Part shown: positions 8,334 through 17,620 of the stretch, piece after piece | Layout: each line of letters starts with the position of its first letter | Numbering within the stretch: the stretch's first letter is position 1 | Notes under the pieces: generated by a model | What the model was told of the DNA's origin: nothing | Database searches by the model: none | The model's input: only the letters and a program-made list of their open reading frames with translations | Position numbers and translations under genes: made by a program | Source: Allohoeflea poritis | Lineage (GTDB): Bacteria > Pseudomonadota > Alphaproteobacteria > Rhizobiales > Rhizobiaceae | DNA length: 64,000 nt | Assembly (NCBI RefSeq): GCF_027889715.1 | Contig: NZ_JAPJZH010000004.1 | Span: 345,102-409,101 of the forward strand | Direction: 5' to 3'

Positions 8334-9890
8334 ATGGCACAGGGCAGCAAGCCACGTCATTCGCGTACCACCCGCAAACCGGTTACCATCGATCTCGAAC
8401 CCGAGGCCGTGAAGAAGGAAGAAACAGCGACCTCCGACGATAAGAAAAAGACAACGGCGAGCGCCAAATCGACAGCCGCCAAAAAGAGCGGAACCGTTCC
8501 AAAGACGGGTACGAAGGGCGCCAAGGCGGTCGCCGAAAAGACAGGCGACGAGCCCGCGCCGGAATTCGGCCGGGCCGAGAAGGTCACGGCACAGGCCGAA
8601 CGCGCGGCGAAGGCCATGTCCGGCGCGACGGCGTCGGGCGGGACAGACGCAAAGACAGAGCCGGCCGCCGCACCGGCGAAAAGGAAGACCGAGAAAGGTC
8701 CGGACGAGAAGCCCGCCGCTGCCACAAAAGCCACTGACACCGGCGCGGCGGTAGCGAAGGACAAAGCGGCGGCATCGACGGGCGGCGGTTTTCGCACCGG
8801 AGCCGCGGGCCTTGCCGGCGGCGTTGTCGCCATAGCGCTTTATGCCGGTCTTCAATGGGGCGGCATCCTGCCCGCACCCGGCGGATCGGCGGCGTCGGGC
8901 GGCGGCCTTTCCGGTCAGATCGACGAACTCAAATCATCCATCGCCGCATTGGAAAAACAGGTGGCGGACGGCACGGGATCGCTCGGTCAGGACCTTGAAA
9001 GCCGCCTCAGCGCGCTCGAGACAGGATCCGGCGGTGGCGATGGCTCGGCGGTGAAGGCGCTGGAGACACAGGTTTCGTCCGTTGCTGCGAAAGTCGAATC
9101 GCTGGGTTCCGGCGGACAGGATGGCTCCTTGTCCGATGTGACGCAGAAGCTTTCGGCGATCGAAACCGCGCAATCGCAGCAACAGGCCGGCCTGCAGAGC
9201 CTGCAGCAGTCCGTGACCGGCCTTATCAGCAAGATCAGTTCGGACGAGGCCAAGCAGAACGAGGCAATGCAGGCGCTCGACACGCGGCTGTCTTCGATTG
9301 AGACATCGCTTTCGGCGCCGCGCGAGGATATCAAGGTGGCGCGTGCGCTGGCCGCCGCCAATCTCAAGGCGGCGATCGACCGGGGCGGTTCCTTCATGGC
9401 CGAGCTCGAAGCCTTCGCCAGCGTTGATGGCGACAGCCCGGCGATCGATCAGTTGCGCAATTTCGCCGCAAGCGGTGTTCCGTCGCGCGCAGAGCTGCAA
9501 AGCGGGTTTCCGACAGTGGCCAATACGATCATCAATGCCGCCTCCGGCAGCGGATCGGACAGCGGCTGGGTCGACCGGCTGATGAACAGCGCCAGCTCCA
9601 TCGTCAGCGTACGCCCGGTCGGCGACGTCGCCGGCGACAGCGTCGAGGCGATTGTCGCGCGCATGGAAACGAAGCTCAACAATGGCGACCTGCAGGGCGC
9701 CGTCGATGAATGGAAAACGCTGCCGGAAACATCACGGACAGCGTCATCCGCCTATGAGAAAGATCTGGCGGCACGCATCCTGGTGGAGAAGATCGTATCC
9801 GGCACGGTCAATGCCGCCCTGCCGACGGAAACGGCGCAGCCCGATAACAATGCCGCCGGCACAACGCAGACCGGGGGCCAATCCGAATGA
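8334..9890 (+). CDS. Mic60/mitofilin family membrane protein (COG4223-like)
   Basis: 518 residues. A lysine/alanine/threonine-rich low-complexity N-terminus (1-155) precedes one membrane helix at about 157-179 (GLAGGVVAIALYAGLQ). A long coiled-coil follows (about 190-340, with LSGQIDELKSSIAALEKQV), and the C-terminus (about 345-490) contains the LAAANLKAAIDRGGSF block of the mitofilin signature. In alphaproteobacteria this gene lies between hemD and hemY and is the homologue of mitochondrial Mic60, which shapes crista membranes. Inner-membrane shaping is therefore known family function; the role here is inferred. It overlaps hemY by 4 bp (ATGA). Confidence 0.88.
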   Translation: MAQGSKPRHSRTTRKPVTIDLEPEAVKKEETATSDDKKKTTASAKSTAAKKSGTVPKTGTKGAKAVAEKTGDEPAPEFGRAEKVTAQAERAAKAMSGATASGGTDAKTEPAAAPAKRKTEKGPDEKPAAATKATDTGAAVAKDKAAASTGGGFRTGAAGLAGGVVAIALYAGLQWGGILPAPGGSAASGGGLSGQIDELKSSIAALEKQVADGTGSLGQDLESRLSALETGSGGGDGSAVKALETQVSSVAAKVESLGSGGQDGSLSDVTQKLSAIETAQSQQQAGLQSLQQSVTGLISKISSDEAKQNEAMQALDTRLSSIETSLSAPREDIKVARALAAANLKAAIDRGGSFMAELEAFASVDGDSPAIDQLRNFAASGVPSRAELQSGFPTVANTIINAASGSGSDSGWVDRLMNSASSIVSVRPVGDVAGDSVEAIVARMETKLNNGDLQGAVDEWKTLPETSRTASSAYEKDLAARILVEKIVSGTVNAALPTETAQPDNNAAGTTQTGGQSE

Positions 9891-11779
9891 TCCGCTTGTT
9901 AATCTACATCGCCATCGTGCTGGTGCTCGGCTTCGGTTTTGCCTGGCTCGCCGATCGGCCTGGAGACCTGGTGATCACCTGGCAGGGCCAACGCATCGAG
10001 ATGTCCCTGATGGTCGCGGTCACGGCGGTCGTTGTCCTCATTGCGGCCATCATGATCGGCTGGTGGCTTCTGCGAAGCATCATCGCTTCGCCGCACCTCG
10101 TCTCGCGCTATTTCCGCGCACGCAAGCGCGACCGCGGCTACCAGGCGCTTTCGACGGGGCTGATCGCCGCCGGCGCCGGGGATGCGGCGACCGCGCGCAA
10201 GATGACCCAGCGGACGATGGGGCTGCTGAGTTCCGATCAGGAGCCGCTGATTCATCTGCTCGATGCGCAGACGGCGCTGATCGAAGGCAAGAACGACGAC
10301 GCCCGAACGAAATTCGAGATGATGGTCGAGGACCCCGAGACCAGGGAGCTGGGGTTGCGCGGACTTTATCTCGAGGCCCGCAGGCTGGGAGCCAATGAAG
10401 CCGCGCGCCATTATGCGGAAGAGGCAGCGGAAAAGGCGCCGCATCTGCCCTGGGCCGCCGAGGCCGCGCTCGGGTTCCGTTCGGCCGAAGGTGCCTGGGA
10501 CGATGCCATCCGGCTGCTGGAGAAGCAGCGTGCCGCCCGGGTGCTCGACAAGGCTTCGGCGGACCGCAAGAAGGCGGTGCTTCTGACCGCGAGGGCGATG
10601 GACAGGCTGGAGCAGGGTGACGTCGCGGGTTCCCGCAGCGACGGTGTCGAAGCGAACCGGCTGGCGCCCGACCTGGTGCCGGCGGCGCTGATCGCCGCCC
10701 AGGCGCTCTACCGGGAAAACAGCCTGCGCAAGGGCTCGCGCATTCTTGAAAAGATGTGGCGCAACGCTCCGCATCCGGATGTGGCGGATACCTTCATTCG
10801 GGCACGGCCGGGTGATTCCACCCATGACCGGCTGAAACGGGCACAGAAGCTCGAAAGCCTGAAGCGCAACCACGTGGAGTCGCTCTATGCCGTCGCCCGG
10901 GCGGCGCTGGATGCGCAGGAATTCAAGCTGGCGCGCGAGAAGGCCGAAGCTGCCGTGCGGGTGCGCGCGAGCGAGGGCATATTCCTTCTGCTTGCCGATA
11001 TCGAGGAAGCCGAGACCGGCGATCAGGGACGTGTGCGCCACTGGCTCGCCCAGGCCGTCCGCGCGCCGCGCGATGCGGCCTGGACGGCGGACGGTGTGGT
11101 CGCCGATCACTGGGCGCCCGTCTCGCCGGTGACCGGCAAGCTGGACGCATTCGAATGGAAGGTGCCCGTCGAGCAGATCGCCGGCCCCGTCGAGGATGCG
11201 GATGCTTCGCGCGATCATGTGGAACAGGCCCTGAAATCACTGCCGCCGGTGGCCGTACAGGCGGTTCGGATCGAAGAAGAGCCGGCCGTGAGCGAACCGG
11301 TAATCGATGTGGAACCGGCGCCGCATGCGGAACCGGACGCCAAGGCAGAGGAGACCGAGGTTGCGGAGGTGGCGCAGATGCCCGAAGCGCAATCCGGGGA
11401 AATGGTGGACGAAAAGCCGGAAGAGCCGGCGCAGCCAGCGCCAGAGGTTATTGACGCCGAGGTGATCGAGACGACGGAGGCAAAGGCACCGGAATCGAGG
11501 GCCGAGGAGCCGGAACCCGATCAGCCGAAGGGCCAGCCCGAGCAGAAGGAGCCGGCCGCAGGGGCGACCGGAAAACCTGACGAAATCGAAAGCGCGGAGA
11601 AGGAACCCGCGGTCGAGAAGGCGGCGGCCGAAGGCGAGACCCACATTGTCACCGACGCCGTCGGTATGGACAAGGACAAGGCGCGCGAGGCAGCGTTCCT
11701 TGCCAAGCCACCGGATGATCCCGGCGTCAAGGAGGGCGCAAAGGAGGAGGAGCCGAAGTCCCGGTTCCGCCTGTTCTGA
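9887..11779 (+). CDS. hemY: HemY N-terminal/TPR family membrane protein
   Basis: 630 residues. Two N-terminal membrane helices (about 2-19 and 39-60, the second VAVTAVVVLIAAIMIGWWLL) are followed by TPR-like helical repeats to about residue 420. This is the proteobacterial HemY of the heme gene cluster, not the Bacillus protoporphyrinogen oxidase of the same name; its exact role in heme synthesis is unclear. Residues about 430-625 form a Glu/Pro/Ala-rich acidic tail, ending in a short basic-aromatic SRFRLF. It is translationally coupled to the mitofilin gene. Confidence 0.88.
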   Translation: MIRLLIYIAIVLVLGFGFAWLADRPGDLVITWQGQRIEMSLMVAVTAVVVLIAAIMIGWWLLRSIIASPHLVSRYFRARKRDRGYQALSTGLIAAGAGDAATARKMTQRTMGLLSSDQEPLIHLLDAQTALIEGKNDDARTKFEMMVEDPETRELGLRGLYLEARRLGANEAARHYAEEAAEKAPHLPWAAEAALGFRSAEGAWDDAIRLLEKQRAARVLDKASADRKKAVLLTARAMDRLEQGDVAGSRSDGVEANRLAPDLVPAALIAAQALYRENSLRKGSRILEKMWRNAPHPDVADTFIRARPGDSTHDRLKRAQKLESLKRNHVESLYAVARAALDAQEFKLAREKAEAAVRVRASEGIFLLLADIEEAETGDQGRVRHWLAQAVRAPRDAAWTADGVVADHWAPVSPVTGKLDAFEWKVPVEQIAGPVEDADASRDHVEQALKSLPPVAVQAVRIEEEPAVSEPVIDVEPAPHAEPDAKAEETEVAEVAQMPEAQSGEMVDEKPEEPAQPAPEVIDAEVIETTEAKAPESRAEEPEPDQPKGQPEQKEPAAGATGKPDEIESAEKEPAVEKAAAEGETHIVTDAVGMDKDKAREAAFLAKPPDDPGVKEGAKEEEPKSRFRLF

Positions 11780-11857
11780 CCCGGCCGAAGCATTTCAAGG
11801 TTCGCGGTGCGGCGTTTGTTTTGCATGCGCGCCGCGGCGATGGTATTTGCTCTAGTC

Positions 11858-12325
11858 ATGTTTGATCAGTTCCAGAAATTCATTCAGTCGCTGGGCGGCG
11901 AGGAAAAGCCGGAGCTGGCGCGCGACGATCCGCGCGTCGCGGCGGCCGCGCTGTTTTTTCATGTCATCGATGCCGACGGTGTTTCCGAGCCCGTCGAGCG
12001 GGAAAAGCTGCAGCAGCTCCTCGAGCGGCAATATGGGGTGCACAAGGACGAGCTGAAGAAACTGGTCGATGCGGGCAAGCAGGCCGAGGATGAGTCGGTC
12101 GATTTCTACGCCTTCACCAGTGTCCTGAAGCGCTCGCTCGACGCAGAGCAGCGGGTCAACTTCATCGAGCTTTTGTGGGAACTCGTCTATGCCGACGGTG
12201 TCCGGCATGAGCTTGAGGACAATGTTGTGTGGCGTGTCGCCGAACTTCTGGGCGTGTCCGACCGTGACCGCGTCCTCATGCGCCAGCGGGTTGCCGCCCG
12301 GCTCGGTTCCGGAGACGGTTCCTGA
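11858..12325 (+). CDS. TerB-like domain protein
   Basis: 155 residues. One all-helical TerB-like domain: the DDPRVAAAALFFHVIDADG block and the LLWELVYADGVRHELE repeat of the same acidic pattern (DADG / YADG) are diagnostic. Such stand-alone proteins are common after hemY in rhizobia; their function is unknown. The start was chosen at the ATG 11858 since the upstream in-frame ATG lies in sequence without homology. Its TGA overlaps the ATG of the next gene. Confidence 0.85.
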   Translation: MFDQFQKFIQSLGGEEKPELARDDPRVAAAALFFHVIDADGVSEPVEREKLQQLLERQYGVHKDELKKLVDAGKQAEDESVDFYAFTSVLKRSLDAEQRVNFIELLWELVYADGVRHELEDNVVWRVAELLGVSDRDRVLMRQRVAARLGSGDGS

Positions 12326-13092
12326 TGCTTCATGATCCGGGAAAGGAAGGTCAGGGTCCGAACCGAATTCTCATCGTTCTGCACCAGGAGGGGTCCAGCC
12401 CCGGCCGTGTCGGGCAGATGCTGGAAAGGGCCGGGTTCGAGCTGGACATCCGCCGCCATGTGCTTGGCGATCCGCTGCCTGAAACACTCGCCGAACATGC
12501 CGGCGCGGTGATTTTCGGCGGCCCGATGAGCGCCAATGACGAAGACGATTTCGTGCGCAACGAGATTGACTGGCATGCGGTGCCATTGGCCGAGAACAAG
12601 CCTTATCTCGGAATTTGCCTTGGGGCCCAGATGCTGGTCCGCCATCTCGGCGGTACCGTCGCGGCGCATCCCGATGGCCTCACGGAAATCGGCTGGTATC
12701 CGATGCGGGCGACCCCGGCGGGCGAGGCGCTCATGGCATGGCCCGACATTGTCTATCATTTCCACCGCGAGGGTTTCAGCCTGCCGCAGGGCGCCGAACT
12801 GCTGGCGACGGCCGATCACTATGAGAACCAGGCGTTCCGCTATGGCGAAAATGCCTGGGGCATCCAATTCCACGCCGAACTGACACAGGTGATGATGCAT
12901 CGCTGGGTGGTGCGCGGCGCGCACCGTTTCGACATGCCGGGCGCGCAGGCAGGACGGGACCATCTCAATGGCCGTCTCGTTCATGACGCAAGGCTCCGAT
13001 ACTGGCTGGCCGAGTTCCTGGAACGTGTCTTCGGGCGCGAGATTCCGGGCGAGAAGAACCGGCCAGAGGCCGTTGCTCTAAACGGCCTGTGA
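12325..13092 (+). CDS. Class I glutamine amidotransferase-like protein
   Basis: 255 residues. A complete triad is visible: nucleophile C98 in LGICLGAQML and H183/E185 in QFHAE. The GGPMSANDED block is typical of the GMP-synthase-like stand-alone amidotransferases. No synthase partner is adjacent, so the acceptor of the ammonia, or whether it acts on gamma-glutamyl compounds as in PuuD-like enzymes, cannot be told. It is coupled to the TerB-like gene (stop/start overlap) and its 3' end overlaps the convergent MFS gene by 15 bp. Confidence 0.9.
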   Translation: MLHDPGKEGQGPNRILIVLHQEGSSPGRVGQMLERAGFELDIRRHVLGDPLPETLAEHAGAVIFGGPMSANDEDDFVRNEIDWHAVPLAENKPYLGICLGAQMLVRHLGGTVAAHPDGLTEIGWYPMRATPAGEALMAWPDIVYHFHREGFSLPQGAELLATADHYENQAFRYGENAWGIQFHAELTQVMMHRWVVRGAHRFDMPGAQAGRDHLNGRLVHDARLRYWLAEFLERVFGREIPGEKNRPEAVALNGL

Positions 13093-14343
13093 TTCGTGAT
13101 CGACCTTGCGCAATCTCTGGATTTTGCGCAGGGCCGGGAACAGGATGGCCCACACGCCTGCGATGCCCATCGCGCCGATGCCGCCGACAACAACCGCCGG
13201 AACAGCGCCGATCAACGCCGCCATGCCGCCGGCGCGAAATTCGCCCAATTCGTTCGATGCGCCGATGAAGACCATGTTCACCGCGCTGACGCGGCCGCGC
13301 AACGCGTCCGGCGTCCAGAGCTGGATCAGCGTCTGGCGCACATAGACCGAAATCATGTCCGCCGCGCCCATCACGGCGAGTGCCGCGATCGAAACCCAGG
13401 CGATCGTCGACATGCCGAAGACGGTGGTCGCCGCGCCGAAGATCCCGACGGCAACGAACATGGTCGCGCCGGCCCTGCTGCGGAACGGATGCGCCGCGAG
13501 ATAGAGCGCCATTGCCACGGCTCCAACACCGGGTGCCGCGCGCAGCAGGCCGAGCCCCCAGGGCCCGAGATCCAGAATGTCGCGGGCAAAGACCGGCATC
13601 AGCGCAACCGCGCCGCCGAGCAGCACGGCGAACATGTCGAGCGAGATGGCGCCGAGAACGATCTTTTCGCGCCAGATGTAGCGGAACCCGGCCGATAGCG
13701 TTTCCCAGCTCTGGTTGTGCACGCCGCGCTGCTGTTCGGGCCTTGGAATGGAGAAGATCAGGATGGCGCCGATGAAAAAGAGAACGACACTCGTCCAATA
13801 GGGCACCGATGCGCCGATCCCGTAAAGCAGGCCGCCGGCCACCGGCCCGAGGATCGTTGCGCCCTGCCAGGACATCGAGTTCCAGGCAATGGCGTTGGCG
13901 AGGTCCTCCTCCGGCACGAGGTTGGGCGCCAGCGATGTGGAGGCCGGCGCGAAGAAGGCGCGGGTGATGCCGATGACAAGGAGCACCGCGAAGACCGGCA
14001 GCGGCGACGTCAATCCGCGCAAGGTCAGGAAAACCAGTGCTGCGGCGGCGAAAAGGGCGACGATCTCGCAGATGCCCATGATCATGCGCCGGCCGAACCG
14101 GTCGGCGACAGCGCCCGTAACCAGAATGAGCACCAGCGAGGGCAGGAACTGGACGAGGCCGATGAGACCGAGATCAAACGGGTTGCGCGTCAGATCATAG
14201 ATCTGCCAGCCGACCGCGACACTGATCACCTGCATGCCAAAGGCGGACAGGAACCGCGCAATCCAGTAGCGGGTAAAGGACCGGTGCCGGAATGCCGCAA
14301 AGCGTTCAGCGGCATCGGATTCGTCATGCCGCATGGCGGTCAC
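13078..14343 (-). CDS. MFS transporter (enterobactin exporter/MFS_3-like)
   Basis: 421 residues with about 12 membrane helices. The loop between helices 2 and 3 carries GAVADRFGRRMIMG, the MFS motif A, and FRHRSFTRYWIARFLSAFGMQVISVAVGWQIY at the N-terminus is the style of the EntS/MFS_3 exporters. The substrate is unknown; no siderophore genes are nearby. MRHDESD (14334) is an alternative start. Its 3' end overlaps the amidotransferase gene by 15 bp on the other strand. Confidence 0.9.
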   Translation of the reverse strand: MTAMRHDESDAAERFAAFRHRSFTRYWIARFLSAFGMQVISVAVGWQIYDLTRNPFDLGLIGLVQFLPSLVLILVTGAVADRFGRRMIMGICEIVALFAAAALVFLTLRGLTSPLPVFAVLLVIGITRAFFAPASTSLAPNLVPEEDLANAIAWNSMSWQGATILGPVAGGLLYGIGASVPYWTSVVLFFIGAILIFSIPRPEQQRGVHNQSWETLSAGFRYIWREKIVLGAISLDMFAVLLGGAVALMPVFARDILDLGPWGLGLLRAAPGVGAVAMALYLAAHPFRSRAGATMFVAVGIFGAATTVFGMSTIAWVSIAALAVMGAADMISVYVRQTLIQLWTPDALRGRVSAVNMVFIGASNELGEFRAGGMAALIGAVPAVVVGGIGAMGIAGVWAILFPALRKIQRLRKVDHESQAV

Positions 14344-14486
14344 AGTCAGGCGAAACGGGCATGGCGTCCGTTATAAGGTGTTAACAAATTTTGCATAGCC
14401 CGCAATTCAGGGGGTTTGCGCCGCCGCGGGCTTGCCGGGACGCGGCGCAATGGCTACATAGCGGAAGATAAAGACTGGAGACCGCG

Positions 14487-14777
14487 ATGATTGCCCTGTT
14501 TCAGACGATCGACCTCGCCTTGAACATCTATACCTGGATCATCATCCTGAGTGCGATCTTTTCGTGGCTCTACGCCTTCAATGTCGTCAATACGGGCAAC
14601 CGCTTCGTCGGAATGGTCGGCGAGTTCTTATACAAGGCGACGGAGCCGGCGCTCAGGCCGATCCGGCGGATCCTGCCGGATCTGGGCGGCCTCGACATTT
14701 CCCCGATCATCCTTCTGCTCATCATCTTTTTCATCCGCCGCCTGTTGTGGACGAGCATTTACCCGATGGTCAGCTGA
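14487..14777 (+). CDS. YggT family membrane protein
   Basis: 96 residues with two membrane helices (about 5-28 and 67-90) separated by the conserved [23 protein letters not shown] segment. YggT proteins are small inner-membrane proteins with uncertain roles in osmotic tolerance or division. The ATG is preceded by GGAGACCGCG. The DUF167 gene follows directly, an arrangement widespread in proteobacteria. Confidence 0.92.
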   Translation: MIALFQTIDLALNIYTWIIILSAIFSWLYAFNVVNTGNRFVGMVGEFLYKATEPALRPIRRILPDLGGLDISPIILLLIIFFIRRLLWTSIYPMVS

Positions 14778-15097
14778 CCGGCTGGCGCCAAACGGTACCG
14801 GATGGCCTGCGGCTTGTCATACGCCTGACACCGGGTGCCGCACGTGATGCGGTGGACGGCGTGGAGACGGGTGCAGACGGTCGGAAATATCTCAAAATAC
14901 GGGTGCGCGCCATGCCGGAAAAGGGCAAGGCCAACCGGGCGCTGATCGCGTTTGTTGCCGGGCAAATCGGCACTCCCAAAAGCGCAATCCGGATTGTTTC
15001 GGGTGAAACCGCGCGCCTGAAGACCTTGCACATCAATGGCGAACCGGATGGATTGGCGCGGGCAGCGGATTCTCTGGCTTGGAAAAATACCACATAA
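14747..15097 (+). CDS. DUF167 (YggU) family protein
   Basis: About 116 residues. The compact alpha/beta fold of YggU is recognised from [29 protein letters not shown] and [14 protein letters not shown]. Function unknown. The start is uncertain: the best in-frame standard codon is GTG 14747, which would overlap yggT by 31 bp; a rare CTG at 14774 would place the start at the yggT stop. Homology begins only around [12 protein letters not shown]. Probably cotranscribed with yggT. Confidence 0.85.
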   Translation: MDEHLPDGQLTGWRQTVPDGLRLVIRLTPGAARDAVDGVETGADGRKYLKIRVRAMPEKGKANRALIAFVAGQIGTPKSAIRIVSGETARLKTLHINGEPDGLARAADSLAWKNTT

Positions 15098-15163
15098 TAA
15101 CAGCAACTTAGTTTCAATGTAACCGACGTTCAGAAAAGTTGTGCCTTAACCGGATTGACATCA

Positions 15164-15196
15164 TGTGACAGTTGTCGCGTACTTGTGACGGTTGCC
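15164..15196 (+). promoter_or_regulatory. Two 13-bp direct repeats upstream of the BlaI-type repressor (candidate operator)
   Basis: TGTGACAGTTGTC at 15164-15176 and TGTGACGGTTGCC at 15184-15196 match at 11 of 13 positions and start exactly 20 bp apart, about two helical turns. The first contains the dyad GACA-GT-TGTC. They lie 17-49 bp upstream of the repressor ATG (15213). BlaI/MecI repressors commonly bind their own promoter as dimers at paired dyads, so this is a plausible autoregulatory operator. Confidence 0.5.
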
Positions 15197-15212
15197 ACAG
15201 GAGATGATATCC

Positions 15213-15578
15213 ATGCCTCCCTCCCCGAGTGAATTGCCGTTGCTGAAAGCGCTCTGGAAAAACCGGGCGCTGAGCGCCCGCGAGTTGCATGAACAAATCG
15301 CCGGCGAGCTCGGCTGGTCGCTATCCTCGACACGCAAGACCCTTGAGCGGATGATTGAAAAAGGCCTTGTGACCGTGACCGAGCAACACGGCGTCAAGGT
15401 CTACAGTGCCGGTGTCGGCAAGATCGCCACGCTGGCAGGCCTGACGCGGCAATTTGCGCGCTCCGTGCTCGAGATCGAGGGCCCGCTGCCCACCTCTTCC
15501 TTCACAGGAAGCCGCATCCTTTCGCAAGCCGAACTCGAGGAGCTTGAGCGGTTTCTCGACGAGGAGGATAGCAAGTGA
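15213..15578 (+). CDS. BlaI/MecI/CopY family transcriptional repressor
   Basis: 121 residues. A winged-helix DNA-binding domain (about 3-70: ELPLLKALWKNRALSARELHEQI and SSTRKTLERMIEKGLV) is followed by a short helical dimerisation tail, as in BlaI, MecI and CopY. The ATG at 15213 has AGGAG nine bases upstream. Its TGA overlaps the start of the M56 peptidase gene by 4 bp (15575-15578), so the two form a coupled pair of the BlaI-BlaR1 type. Beta-lactam response is not shown; no beta-lactamase is nearby. Confidence 0.88.
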   Translation: MPPSPSELPLLKALWKNRALSARELHEQIAGELGWSLSSTRKTLERMIEKGLVTVTEQHGVKVYSAGVGKIATLAGLTRQFARSVLEIEGPLPTSSFTGSRILSQAELEELERFLDEEDSK

Positions 15579-16963
15579 CAGTCATCCAGTTCGGGCTATT
15601 CAGTCTCCTTTGGGGGTTCGTCGTCTGGCTGTTGGTCGTAGTGCCGGCTCGTCGAATGGGTTTGCCGACTGAAACACCGCGCCTGCTGCTGACGGCGATC
15701 TTCGCGATTGTCATGCCGTCGGCCTTGATTCTTACCGGCTGGACCCTGCCGACCTTCGGAAGCGAAAGCACGTCGCCGGCCAGCGTTGGCGCTGAGCAGG
15801 GCCTGCGCGCATTTGCCGGGTCAATGGACCGTTTCATTGTCCATGCCGTGCACGCCGGGCCGCATTTCGGCGACGTCATCGCCTTGATCTATATGGCTGG
15901 CGTCGGGATCCGGCTGGCGGCGCTTGGCCGCTCTGTTCTGGCCCTGCGGTCGCTGTCGGAGAATGCAGCGGCGCTGGATTGGCGCGGTTCGCAATGGCCG
16001 GTCTGCAGGACATCTGCCCGAACAACGCCATTTGCGGTCGGCGGCCGCCGCGCCCGGATCGTCATTCCCGATGCTCTGGCGGATCGTTGGTCCACTCAGC
16101 AACTGGCGTTGGTGATCGCCCATGAGGAGGCGCATCTGCGGCGCCGCGATCCGGCCGTAACAACGGTGCTGGCCGTGACGGCTGCCCTGTTCTGGTTCAA
16201 CCCGTTCCTGCTCGACCTCGTGGCTCGATGGCGCCAGTGCTGCGAGCTGCGCGCCGATGCGGATGCCTTGCTGGGCGCTACGCAGCAACAACGTTCGCTT
16301 TATGCCCGTACGCTCGTCGCCGCCATGCGCAGCTTCTCCGATGCCAAGCCGGCACAGGCGCCAACCCTTTTTACATCACGCAAGATCAGGAGAGACAAAA
16401 TGCGCATCAGCGCCATACTGAACAAGTCAGAAAAAAGGATGCGCAAACCGGCCAGCCTGCTGGTTCATTGCGCCGCCTGGTTGCTGGTCGCCGCCGGCAG
16501 CACGACGGCGCTTGCGACCGCATCGGGTAATGTCGATACGCTGGACCGGTTTATCTCGGGCGGACGGATCACCTCGGCCTATGGCGTGGAACGCAAGAAC
16601 ATGCGCAGGCATACGGGCGTCGATGTGTGGGCTGAAAAGGGAACGCCGATCGCCGCTCCGGGAGCGGCGGTGGTCAAGCAGGCAGCTGAGATCTTTCGGG
16701 GCAACCCGCGCTGGGGGCGGGCGGTGGTGCTGGAATTCGACGATGACCTTGTCGTGTGGTTCACGCATCTGGAAGGTTACTCGGTCAAGACAGGCGATCG
16801 TCTCGACGAGGGCGACATCTTTGCGACGGTAGGCGATGACTTCGCGATGGTACGCGGCACGCTACAATCGCAGCGATCGCACATCCATATCGAGGCCTAT
16901 AAAAATGGCCGGCGCGTCGATCCCGCCACCATCTGGCCGTTCCTCAAAAGGCCCGGGCGTTAG
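15575..16963 (+). CDS. M56 (BlaR1-like) membrane peptidase fused to an M23 (LytM) endopeptidase domain
   Basis: 462 residues. The N-terminal half has several membrane helices and the zinc motif H183EEAH187 followed by LRRRD, as in BlaR1/MecR1 M56 peptidases. A further hydrophobic segment at about 291-312 leads to a C-terminal M23 domain (about 325-460) with intact metal ligands H346xxxD350 and H436xH438. In BlaR1 the C-terminal sensor is a penicillin-binding domain; here a cell-wall endopeptidase fold takes that place. Cleavage of the coupled BlaI-type repressor by the M56 domain is inferred from the family. Both active sites look complete. Confidence 0.87.
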   Translation: MTVIQFGLFSLLWGFVVWLLVVVPARRMGLPTETPRLLLTAIFAIVMPSALILTGWTLPTFGSESTSPASVGAEQGLRAFAGSMDRFIVHAVHAGPHFGDVIALIYMAGVGIRLAALGRSVLALRSLSENAAALDWRGSQWPVCRTSARTTPFAVGGRRARIVIPDALADRWSTQQLALVIAHEEAHLRRRDPAVTTVLAVTAALFWFNPFLLDLVARWRQCCELRADADALLGATQQQRSLYARTLVAAMRSFSDAKPAQAPTLFTSRKIRRDKMRISAILNKSEKRMRKPASLLVHCAAWLLVAAGSTTALATASGNVDTLDRFISGGRITSAYGVERKNMRRHTGVDVWAEKGTPIAAPGAAVVKQAAEIFRGNPRWGRAVVLEFDDDLVVWFTHLEGYSVKTGDRLDEGDIFATVGDDFAMVRGTLQSQRSHIHIEAYKNGRRVDPATIWPFLKRPGR

Positions 16964-16968
16964 CGGAC

Positions 16969-17493
16969 CTACTTGGCGCGCTCGATCGATTCGACGATCA
17001 GGCGCTTGGCGACGTCGACGTCCTGCCAGTCGCCGATCTTGACCCACTTGCCCGGTTCGAGATCCTTGTAGTGCTCGAAAAAGTGCTCGATCTGCTGCAG
17101 CGTGATTTCGGGCATGTCGTCGAAATTTGCGACCTTCTCGTAGCGCTTGGTCAGGCTGGAGGACGGAACGGCGATGATCTTCTCGTCCTGGCCGGCATTG
17201 TCCTCCATGATCAGCACGCCGATGGGGCGCGCATTGATAACGCAGCCGGGGATCAGCGGACGGGTGTTGCACACCAGAACGTCGATCGGATCGCCGTCCT
17301 CGGACAGGGTGTGCGGGACAAAGCCGTAATTGCCGGGATAGGCCATGGGCGTGTAGAGGAAGCGGTCGACCACGAGGGTGCCGGCCTCCTTGTCCATCTC
17401 GTATTTGATGGGCTGCCCGCCGAGCGGAACCTCGATGATGACGTTGACGTCATCCGGCGGATTGTTGCCGATGGAGATCGCGTCTATGCGCAT
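16969..17493 (-). CDS. ppa: Inorganic pyrophosphatase
   Basis: 174 residues, the usual length for family I enzymes. It hydrolyses pyrophosphate to phosphate, driving biosynthetic reactions. [15 protein letters not shown] contains the active-site Lys and Glu, [11 protein letters not shown] is present, and the metal-binding acidic motif reads DGDPIDVLV. The start at ATG 17493 agrees with the family N-terminus ([13 protein letters not shown]) and has an upstream AGGA; an in-frame extension to 17568 lacks homology. Convergent with the M56/M23 gene, 5 bp away. Confidence 0.97.
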   Translation of the reverse strand: MRIDAISIGNNPPDDVNVIIEVPLGGQPIKYEMDKEAGTLVVDRFLYTPMAYPGNYGFVPHTLSEDGDPIDVLVCNTRPLIPGCVINARPIGVLIMEDNAGQDEKIIAVPSSSLTKRYEKVANFDDMPEITLQQIEHFFEHYKDLEPGKWVKIGDWQDVDVAKRLIVESIERAK

Positions 17494-17620
17494 GACTGAT
17501 CCTGCTTTCGATTGCCTGCGGCGGAAATAGCCTTTTGTGCGCTGCAGCGCAACATGTCTTTGGTTCAATGCCGACGCAAGAATTGTTTGGATCCGGGGCT
17601 TTGCGCGACCCGATCCTGGC

